5,945 nt of DNA. Source: Flavobacteriales bacterium (lineage in GTDB: Bacteria > Bacteroidota > Bacteroidia > Flavobacteriales_E > Vicingaceae). Below are positions 1-5,031 of the stretch, in pieces. Under the pieces are notes generated by a model. It made no database searches. It was not told where the DNA came from and saw only the letters and a list, made by a program, of their open reading frames with translations. The first letter of the stretch is position 1; each line of letters opens with the position of its first letter. The DNA lies in the NCBI GenBank assembly GCA_002402165.1, contig NVVI01000017.1, forward strand, positions 54,458 to 60,402, given 5' to 3'. The translations under genes were made by a program, and so were the position numbers.

Positions 1-39
1 GTAGCTTTAATTTATTGAGTATCTTGATTTAGGAGATAT

Positions 40-74
40 AAAAAAGGCGATTCATAATTTGAACCGCCTTTTTT
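40..74 (-). terminator. Rho-independent terminator of the T9SS cargo gene
   Basis: On the minus strand, 68-61 (GGCGGTTC) pairs with 53-46 (GAATCGCC) over 8 bp with one G-U pair. The loop is 7 bases, and a run of six T follows (45-40). It lies just after the stop codon of the gene at 97-1842. On the plus strand the same hairpin has one A-C mismatch but is also followed by six T (69-74), so it may stop transcription in both directions. Bases 1-39 hold nothing I can identify. Confidence 0.85.
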
Positions 75-96
75 ATTAATTAAATAATGTTATTTA

Positions 97-1842
97 TTAT
101 TGAACAATAATATTTCTAATAATAGAATTGCTACCTATTTTAATCTTCATAACATAACTTCCTTTAGCTAAATCACTAACCTTAAGTAGAGCAGTTTTGT
201 CATTAACTAAAATGGTTTTAATTAATTGACCATTTAGTCCATAGATAGAAACAACATCAATTTTATTATCTGATTTGATATTTATGTTCTGAGTAGTTGG
301 GTTTGGATAAGTCATTACCGAAACTTTAGACCCTAAATCGTCAATACTAGTTACAACTGTTAAATTAACATTTACTGAGGTATATTCCTGATTAGGATCG
401 TTAGCTCCTATTTCAACAACCGACAAGTAATTTCCATCAGGTAAACCTGTAATGTTAAAAGTTAAATTAATTGTTTGTGATTGAGAAGAGGTTAAAGTTC
501 CAGACATAGGAGTAACAGTTAACCATTGTTGAACAGCTTGGCCTTGCAAAATTCCATAAATGGTTAAGTTAGCATCAATTGCTGCATTGTACTCTGACCA
601 CCCTGGTCCTGTAGAAATCCAGTTAACACCTAGGGTTCTTGGGCCAGCATCTAGTCCTAAAGGGAACGTACCTGTATCAGCATCACATACATAACCAATC
701 CAAAGATCTTTTCCATCAATGTATAGTGGAGAAGGTAAAGGAACAGAGGTAATACTTGCAGCTCCTGTAGGAGTAAAAGGAATGTTGTATAATAAAGTGC
801 CAGGTCCTGGGGTTATGAAAGAACCTCTTTCATATACCAATAAAGCAAAATTCGTTGCCATATCATTAATTTGAACATCAACTGAATTAATTTCTTGACC
901 AATCGCAGCGTTTAAGTACGATGGTATAAATCTATTTGCAGCTTTCACTGTTACAGGCACAGTAAATCCACCCAATCCACTAGCAAAACCACTAACATCT
1001 TGAGTTATTTGAGTATAAACAGGAGTAATAGGAACATTGTTCGCAGCAAAAGGATAAGTTGGATAAGCTTCAAAATCCATGTCTTGATCTCCATTGTTTG
1101 TTATGTCAAATGTTTCTGGTGCAGTACCATTAGTGTTAATGTTAGTTGTACTTACACTAATTGTAGGAGGGTTATTCCCAGCAATAAGTTCAGTGTAAGT
1201 TACATTATCAAGATAATAAGTAGGAGTTTGTCCAGTTAAAGCGCCAGCATAAAAATTAACTCCACCTAATTGAGCTGCTCCAACACCACCACCAGCTTGA
1301 GTTGCAAATGGCCATGTTACGATATGAACACCATCAATAAATATTGCAGCAGTATCAGTATCAATGTCAACATGATTTTCGACAAATACCCATGCACTAT
1401 TAGAGTGAGAAATTGGAGTTGTAGTACCATTGGCTAGAATTTCACCAATTCCATTGTCACCAAAATAAACTTCAACAGCCCATTCAATTCCTGGAGCTTG
1501 ATAATGTTGAAGGTTGTAATATCCTCCAAATCCTGTAGGCATATACATCCAAAAAGAAACGTTATATTTTCCACTAGTTTTATTGGCTAAAGGGAAAATC
1601 ATATCATTAGTACCTTGAATTAATGCAGATTGTACCCCTCCATTCGCAAAATTCTGAGAAATTGTTGCATCTTCTGCTGTACCTGGAGCATTACTCCATG
1701 TTGTCCAGCCATTTGTAGCTTGTTGAGCTAAGAATCCTCCATTAGTGTAGGTTTCGAAACTGTCAGCTAATAATACTGTTTGAGCATTAGCTGTTATTCC
1801 AACTGTAGCCAAACACGTTAAAAAGAGTAATATTTTTTTCAT
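97..1842 (-). CDS. Secreted protein with T9SS type A sorting domain
   Basis: This gene encodes a 581-residue exported protein, and its exact role is unknown. Residues 1-20 form a signal peptide (MKK, a hydrophobic core, then the ANA|QT cleavage site). Residues about 22-220 start with LLADSFETY and include the segments YNVSFWMYMP, AAIFIDGVHI and YYLDNVTYTEL. This pattern is typical of concanavalin or LamG-like jelly-roll domains, which often bind carbohydrate. Residues about 226-260 (ISVSTTNINTNG, FDITNNGDQDMDF) and 438-497 (WLTVTPMSGTL, INLTFNITGLPDGNY) look like Ig-like strands, with a beta-rich segment at about 270-435 between them. Residues about 505-581 form the C-terminal sorting domain: YPNPTTQNINI, VSIYGLNGQLI, LAKGSYVMKI, then a short strand to the end. 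This domain directs export by the type IX system and usually attachment to the cell surface. I see no catalytic motif, so an adhesin or polymer-binding role is inference. The start is the ATG directly before the signal peptide. The gene is divergent from rpsF. Confidence 0.88.
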   Translation of the reverse strand: MKKILLFLTCLATVGITANAQTVLLADSFETYTNGGFLAQQATNGWTTWSNAPGTAEDATISQNFANGGVQSALIQGTNDMIFPLANKTSGKYNVSFWMYMPTGFGGYYNLQHYQAPGIEWAVEVYFGDNGIGEILANGTTTPISHSNSAWVFVENHVDIDTDTAAIFIDGVHIVTWPFATQAGGGVGAAQLGGVNFYAGALTGQTPTYYLDNVTYTELIAGNNPPTISVSTTNINTNGTAPETFDITNNGDQDMDFEAYPTYPFAANNVPITPVYTQITQDVSGFASGLGGFTVPVTVKAANRFIPSYLNAAIGQEINSVDVQINDMATNFALLVYERGSFITPGPGTLLYNIPFTPTGAASITSVPLPSPLYIDGKDLWIGYVCDADTGTFPLGLDAGPRTLGVNWISTGPGWSEYNAAIDANLTIYGILQGQAVQQWLTVTPMSGTLTSSQSQTINLTFNITGLPDGNYLSVVEIGANDPNQEYTSVNVNLTVVTSIDDLGSKVSVMTYPNPTTQNINIKSDNKIDVVSIYGLNGQLIKTILVNDKTALLKVSDLAKGSYVMKIKIGSNSIIRNIIVQ

Positions 1843-1881
1843 AATAGTTTAGTTTATTTTTTAATTCAGATTAATTAAAAG

Positions 1882-1889
1882 CAAATATA
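1882..1889 (-). promoter_or_regulatory. Bacteroidota -7 box for the T9SS cargo gene
   Basis: Read on the minus strand, this is TATATTTG, a full match to the Bacteroidota -7 consensus TAnnTTTG. It ends 39 bases before the ATG at 1842, which would give a 5' leader of about 35 bases. I see no TTG (-33 element) at the expected 17-23 base spacing, where the minus strand is a run of A. The promoter may therefore be weak or need an activator. Confidence 0.55.
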
Positions 1890-1911
1890 AAAAAATATTA
1901 TGGATTTTTTT

Positions 1912-1957
1912 TTTATTTTTGCCGTCCTTTAAAAATTGAAGGATCACTTAAAATAAA
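1912..1957 (+). promoter_or_regulatory. Candidate S6:S18-binding leader of the rpsF operon
   Basis: The RNA can fold into an outer stem, 1912-1919 (UUUAUUUU) with 1950-1957 (AAAAUAAA), 8 bp and all A-U. Next comes an internal loop with UGCCG (1920-1924) on one side and UCACUU (1944-1949) on the other. An inner hairpin, 1925-1929 (UCCUU) with 1939-1943 (AAGGA), closes a 9-base loop. A CCG presented between a stem and a hairpin in front of rpsF is the described form of the S6:S18 complex-binding motif, through which these proteins repress their own operon. The placement, 6 bases before the rpsF ATG, fits. The outer stem is A-U only and could be chance in such AT-rich DNA. The fold also overlaps a possible -7 box (1914-1921). 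Confidence 0.45.
1914..1921 (+). promoter_or_regulatory. Possible -7 box for the rpsF operon
   Basis: TATTTTTG matches TAnnTTTG fully. No TTG is present 17-23 bases upstream (about 1888-1896 is A and T only), so only half of the promoter is seen. If it is used, transcription would start near 1926, inside the inner hairpin and after the CCG. This is the only full -7 match on the plus strand between the T9SS gene and rpsF, but it sits in a T-rich run where a chance match is easy. Confidence 0.4.
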
Positions 1958-1963
1958 TTGGAA

Positions 1964-2296
1964 ATGACAAAACGTTATGAAACTGTCTTCATCTTAACTC
2001 CCGTTTTATCTGCAGAGCAGGTAAAGGAGACAGTTGTAAAGTTTAAAAAATCTTTGAAGGATGCTGGTGCAAACCTTATGCATGAAGAAGACTGGGGGTT
2101 AAAAAAATTAGCTTATCCGATTCAGAAAAAATCAACTGGTTTTTATCATTTGTTTGAGTATGAGATGGCAGGCGAAAAAATTAGCAACATGGAGATGAAC
2201 TTAAGAAGAGATGAAAAAATAATGCGTTTCTTAACAGTTTCCTTGGATAAACATGCTATCGCTTTTGTTGAATCTAGACCAAGCAGAAAAAAGTAA
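1964..2296 (+). CDS. rpsF: 30S ribosomal protein bS6
   Basis: This gene encodes bS6 (110 residues), a small-subunit platform protein that binds 16S rRNA together with bS18. The opening KRYETVFILTPVLS, the segment WGLKKLAYPIQKKSTGFYHLFEYE and the strand RRDEKIMRFLTVSLDK follow the family's ferredoxin-like fold, and the length is normal. An in-frame TTG lies 6 bases upstream at 1958. I chose ATG 1964 because the known family begins with the M..YETVFI segment and because A-rich bases precede it. There is no Shine-Dalgarno sequence at a usable distance, as expected in this phylum. The C-terminus is a short basic tail (RPSRKK) without the glutamate extension of the E. coli protein. It is the first gene of rpsF-rpsR-rplI, with rpsR 33 bases on. 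A leader that may bind the S6:S18 complex precedes it. Confidence 0.96.
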   Translation: MTKRYETVFILTPVLSAEQVKETVVKFKKSLKDAGANLMHEEDWGLKKLAYPIQKKSTGFYHLFEYEMAGEKISNMEMNLRRDEKIMRFLTVSLDKHAIAFVESRPSRKK

Positions 2297-2329
2297 ACTC
2301 AAGTTTTAACCCACTAAAAATTAAAAATC

Positions 2330-2599
2330 ATGGCTGAAAACACATCAGAAATTAGATATTTAACTCCTCCTAACATTGAATTGAATAGAGAGAAGTATTG
2401 TAGATTTGAAAAAAATAGAATTAAATACATTGATTACAAGGATGAAAAATTCTTATTACAATTCGTAAATGAACAAGGTAAGCTTTTGCCAAGAAGAATT
2501 ACAGGAACATCTTTAAAGTATCAAAGAAAAGTTTCGCAGGCTGTAAAAAGAGCGAGACATTTGGCATTAATGCCATACGTTGCAGATATGCTGAAATAA
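2330..2599 (+). CDS. rpsR: 30S ribosomal protein bS18
   Basis: This gene encodes bS18 (89 residues), which forms a heterodimer with bS6 on the 30S platform. The family signature is clear: [17 protein letters not shown] (residues about 22-38), then [32 protein letters not shown] to near the C-terminus. The N-terminal extension before [10 protein letters not shown] is short (about 8 residues). In Bacteroidota, bS18 together with bS6 and bS21 forms the pocket that holds the 3' tail of 16S rRNA and prevents normal Shine-Dalgarno pairing. Its own start is preceded by A-rich sequence (TTAAAAATC) with no Shine-Dalgarno. This contrasts with the next gene, rplI, which begins 17 bases after the rpsR stop. 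Confidence 0.97.
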   Translation: MAENTSEIRYLTPPNIELNREKYCRFEKNRIKYIDYKDEKFLLQFVNEQGKLLPRRITGTSLKYQRKVSQAVKRARHLALMPYVADMLK

Positions 2600-2602
2600 T
2601 TT

Positions 2603-2608
2603 AGGAGG
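2603..2608 (+). promoter_or_regulatory. Strong Shine-Dalgarno sequence of rplI
   Basis: AGGAGG lies 8 bases before the rplI ATG, which is ideal spacing. It is a six-base perfect complement to the 16S anti-SD core CCUCCU. It stands out because rpsF, rpsR, rimP, nusA and infB in this window all lack such a site, and because ribosomes of this phylum normally keep the anti-SD hidden. Confidence 0.85.
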
Positions 2609-2616
2609 AATTTAAA

Positions 2617-3084
2617 ATGAAGATAATATTAAAAGAAAATATAGAAAATTTAGGCTTTAAAGATGAGGTGGTTGAAGTTAAAAACGGATACGCTAGAAAT
2701 TTTCTTATCCCTAAAGGAGTAGCTTCTCTAGCTACAGAATCAGCAATTAAAATGTTGGAGGAAAATTTAAGGCAAAGTGCTGTTAAAAATCAAAAAATCC
2801 AAGATGAAGCTCAAAAAATAGCTGATGCTCTAAATGAGATGGTTGTGAAAGTTGTTGTGAAGGCTGGAGAAAAAGGAAAGATTTTTGGTTCTGTAACTAC
2901 TGCTCAATTAGCAGAAGCTATTAATAAAGTAGGACATAAGGTTGATAAGAAGTACATTAAAATTAAAGGAGATGCTATTAAGAATGTAGGTTCTTATGAA
3001 GCAGGAATTAGGTTGCATAAGAATGTTGATGCTCTTGTTAAGTTTGATGTGATTGCTGATAAAAAGAAAGAGAAGAAAAAATAA
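2617..3084 (+). CDS. rplI: 50S ribosomal protein bL9
   Basis: This gene encodes bL9 (155 residues), a large-subunit protein that projects from the base of the L1 stalk and affects reading-frame maintenance and spacing between ribosomes. The N-terminal rRNA-binding domain is clear: MKIILKENIENLGFKDEVVEVKNGYARNFLIPKGVA, with the family signature at about residues 13-40. The long connecting helix spans about 41-75. The C-terminal domain contains GKIFGSVTTAQLAEAI and an IRLHKNVDALVKFDVIA end. A lysine-rich tail (KKKEKKK) makes it slightly longer than the usual roughly 148-150 residues. It is the third gene of the rpsF operon and starts 17 bases after rpsR behind a strong Shine-Dalgarno. A terminator follows 6 bases after the stop codon, so the operon ends here. 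Confidence 0.97.
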   Translation: MKIILKENIENLGFKDEVVEVKNGYARNFLIPKGVASLATESAIKMLEENLRQSAVKNQKIQDEAQKIADALNEMVVKVVVKAGEKGKIFGSVTTAQLAEAINKVGHKVDKKYIKIKGDAIKNVGSYEAGIRLHKNVDALVKFDVIADKKKEKKK

Positions 3085-3090
3085 AGCTAC

Positions 3091-3122
3091 AAAAAAAGCC
3101 CAATTTAAATTGGGCTTTTTTT
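3091..3122 (+). terminator. Rho-independent terminator after rplI
   Basis: Seven A (3091-3097), GCCCAATT (3098-3105), a two-base centre, AATTGGGC (3108-3115) and seven T (3116-3122) form a perfect 32-base palindrome. The realistic hairpin has a 7-bp stem with a TTAA loop, extended by A-U pairs. Being symmetric, it would work in both directions. It separates the ribosomal protein operon from rimP-nusA-infB. Confidence 0.93.
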
Positions 3123-3145
3123 GTGGTCATTTTTTTCGAATCCAC

Positions 3146-3175
3146 TTGTGTAACTAATTTATTTCATTACATTTG
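3146..3175 (+). promoter_or_regulatory. Promoter of rimP-nusA-infB
   Basis: A TTG at 3146-3148 (-33 element) and TACATTTG at 3168-3175 (-7 element) are separated by 19 bases. Both match the Bacteroidota housekeeping consensus TTG, 17-23 bases, TAnnTTTG. Transcription should start near 3180, giving a leader of about 58 bases. It is the only promoter in the window with both elements. Confidence 0.8.
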
Positions 3176-3202
3176 TACGAGCGAAATATAAAGAGACAAA
3201 TT

Positions 3203-3230
3203 GAGGGAACGAAAAGTTCCCTTTTTCTTT
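3203..3230 (+). terminator. Terminator-like hairpin (possible attenuator) in the rimP leader
   Basis: GGGAAC (3205-3210), loop GAAAA, and GTTCCC (3216-3221) form a 6-bp stem. A3204-T3222 and a G-U pair can extend it. The T-rich run TTTTTCTTT (3222-3230) follows directly. This is the shape of an intrinsic terminator, placed between the promoter and the rimP ATG at 3238. The T run can instead pair with GAAAAA (3232-3237) right before the start codon. It may control read-through into the operon, or may be a simple stabilising hairpin. Confidence 0.6.
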
Positions 3231-3237
3231 GGAAAAA

Positions 3238-3705
3238 ATGATAACAAAACAGCAAGTTCAAAATCTAATTCAAGATAAGCTTGAAGAAAATGATTGCTTT
3301 GTTGTTGAGTTGGAGATTAGAGATGGCAATGCTATTTCGTTGGAGATTGATAGTTTAAAAGGAATTACTGTCCAAGATTGTATGAGCTTTAGTAGAGCAG
3401 TTGAACATAATTTGGATAGAGAGGTTGAGGATTTTGAATTACAAGTATCTTCTCCAGGATTAGATAAGCCTTTTAGGGTGAAGAAACAATATCAAAAGAA
3501 TATTGGCAGAAAAGTAAAGGTTGTTCCGGTTGAAGGCATTGTTGTGAAAGGAGAATTAATAGAGGTTAATGAAAAAGATATTGTGATTGAGTTTTCTTAT
3601 AAAGAAAGAATTGAAGGGAGAAAGAAGAAACAAACAATAACGAAACAAGAAAAAATAAATTTTAATAACATAAAAGAAACAACGATAATAATATCGTTTA
3701 AATAA
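3238..3705 (+). CDS. rimP: Ribosome maturation factor RimP
   Basis: This gene encodes RimP (155 residues), a cytoplasmic factor needed for assembly of the 30S subunit. The N-terminal alpha/beta domain (about 1-75) carries the family hallmarks: VVELEIRDGNAISLEIDSLKGITVQDCMSFSRAVEHNLDRE, then the conserved SSPGLDKPFR motif at about residues 73-82. The C-terminal SH3-like barrel covers about 85-155 (IGRKVKVVPVEGIVVKGELIEV). An in-frame TTG lies 9 bases upstream (3229). I chose ATG 3238 because it follows a run of A and gives the usual RimP N-terminus. It is the first gene of rimP-nusA-infB, the standard bacterial order, and nusA starts 11 bases after its stop. Its leader contains a terminator-like hairpin. 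Confidence 0.94.
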   Translation: MITKQQVQNLIQDKLEENDCFVVELEIRDGNAISLEIDSLKGITVQDCMSFSRAVEHNLDREVEDFELQVSSPGLDKPFRVKKQYQKNIGRKVKVVPVEGIVVKGELIEVNEKDIVIEFSYKERIEGRKKKQTITKQEKINFNNIKETTIIISFK

Positions 3706-3716
3706 ATAACCGAAAA

Positions 3717-4958
3717 ATGGAAAGTTTAAGTTTAATAGATTCGTTTCAAGAATTTAAAGAATTCAAAGACATAGATAGAGCTACGCTGATGAATATTTTA
3801 GAAAGCGTTTTTAGAAGCACCATCAAAAGAAGGTTTGGAGATGATGAAAATTTTGATTTTATCGTGAATGTGGATAAAGGAGATTTAGAAATCTGGAGAA
3901 ATAGAGAAATAGTCCACAATGGGGAGGTTGAAGATGAGAACAAAGAAATTTCTTATTCTGATGCCATTTTAATTGAACCTGATTTTGAGATTGGCGAAGA
4001 AGTGTCGGAAGAAGTAAAAATGGAAGATTTTGGAAGAAGAACAGTTTTATCATTAAGACAAAACTTAGTGTCTAAAGTATTAGAATTAGAAAAAGACAAC
4101 ATCTATGCTCAATATAAAGATAAGGTTGGGGATTTAATTACTGGAGAAGTTTATCAAGTCTGGAAAAGAGAAATGTTAATATTGGATGATGACGACAATG
4201 AATTGATTCTTCCTAAAACAGAACAAATCTCTAATGATAGATTTAAAAAAGGAGATAGTGTAAGAGCAGTTGTTGTGAAAGTGGAGATGAAAAATAATAA
4301 GCCACTTATTATCTTATCAAGAACATCACCTTTGTTTTTAGAACGATTATTCGAATTAGAAGTTCCAGAAATTTATGATGGATTAATTACAATTAAAAAT
4401 ATTGTAAGAGAGCCAGGAGAAAGAGCAAAGGTTGCAGTAGAGTCTTATGACGACAGGATTGATCCTGTTGGTGCTTGTGTCGGAATGAAAGGAGCAAGAA
4501 TTCATGGAATTGTTAGAGAGTTAAGAAATGAAAATATTGACGTAATTAACCATACAAGTAATATCGAATTATTCATTCAAAGATCTTTGAGTCCAGCTAA
4601 AATTACTGCAATAAAATTAGATAGAGATAAAATGACTGCTGAGGTTTTCTTAAAACCAGATCAAGTTTCTTTAGCAATAGGTAGAGGTGGTTTTAATATT
4701 AAATTAGCTGGAAAATTAGTTGGCTATGAAATAGATGTTTATAGAGATGTGGAAGAGGATGATAGTGATGATGTAGCATTAGATGAGTTTACGGATGCAA
4801 TAGAAGATTGGGTTTTAGAAGAATTAAAATCTGTTGGATGTGATTCTGCTAAAAGTGTGTTAGAACATTCTGTAGACGAATTAGTGAAAAGAACAGATTT
4901 GGAAATAGAAATGGTGGAAGATGTGATGAACATTCTTAAACAAGAATTTGAAGATTAA
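3717..4958 (+). CDS. nusA: Transcription termination/antitermination factor NusA
   Basis: This gene encodes NusA (413 residues), which binds RNA polymerase near the RNA exit channel and modulates pausing, hairpin-dependent termination and antitermination. The domains run in the usual order. The N-terminal polymerase-binding domain covers about 1-125. The S1 domain covers about 136-202 (GDLITGEVYQVWK to LIILSRTSP). KH1 has VGMKGARI at 255-262, and KH2 has AIGRGGFNIKLA at 320-331. After KH2 there is an acidic linker (EEDDSDD) and one helical, acidic C-terminal region at about 355-413 that resembles a helix-hairpin-helix repeat. The protein is shorter than E. coli NusA (495), which has two acidic repeats. 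This short form is usual in Bacteroidota, to my knowledge. The start is fixed by ATG 3717, 11 bases after rimP and preceded by AAAAA. Confidence 0.97.
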   Translation: MESLSLIDSFQEFKEFKDIDRATLMNILESVFRSTIKRRFGDDENFDFIVNVDKGDLEIWRNREIVHNGEVEDENKEISYSDAILIEPDFEIGEEVSEEVKMEDFGRRTVLSLRQNLVSKVLELEKDNIYAQYKDKVGDLITGEVYQVWKREMLILDDDDNELILPKTEQISNDRFKKGDSVRAVVVKVEMKNNKPLIILSRTSPLFLERLFELEVPEIYDGLITIKNIVREPGERAKVAVESYDDRIDPVGACVGMKGARIHGIVRELRNENIDVINHTSNIELFIQRSLSPAKITAIKLDRDKMTAEVFLKPDQVSLAIGRGGFNIKLAGKLVGYEIDVYRDVEEDDSDDVALDEFTDAIEDWVLEELKSVGCDSAKSVLEHSVDELVKRTDLEIEMVEDVMNILKQEFED

Positions 4959-4960
4959 GA

Positions 4961-4978
4961 GCCTTACTTAAGGTTTTT
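4961..4978 (+). other. Weak hairpin plus T run between nusA and infB
   Basis: CCTT (4962-4965), loop ACTT and AAGG (4970-4973) are followed by five T (4974-4978). The stem is only 4 bp, so it is a weak terminator at best. It might lower or pause transcription into infB or protect the nusA 3' end. A second small hairpin (AGTAT 4998-5002 with ATACT 5006-5010) follows. Confidence 0.3.
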
Positions 4979-5031
4979 AATAGAAATTATATACTTTAGT
5001 ATTAAATACTGACTGAAAGAGTAAATAGCAT

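Noticed and set aside
31..35. AGGAG, resembling a Shine-Dalgarno sequence
   Set aside because: No start codon with an open frame follows. The terminator begins immediately after it.
1000..1239. Plus-strand open frame of 79 codons
   Set aside because: It lies wholly inside the T9SS cargo gene on the other strand, and its product shows no family resemblance.
1958..1963. Upstream TTG start for rpsF (and a similar one at 3229 for rimP)
   Set aside because: ATG codons lie 6 and 9 bases downstream, follow A-rich sequence and give the usual protein N-termini.
3746..4053. Two minus-strand open frames opposite nusA
   Set aside because: Both are antisense to the well-supported NusA N-terminal domain, with no start context or homology.
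4739..4933. Minus-strand open frame opposite the nusA C-terminus
   Set aside because: It is an antisense shadow of acidic codons and is serine-rich by composition only.
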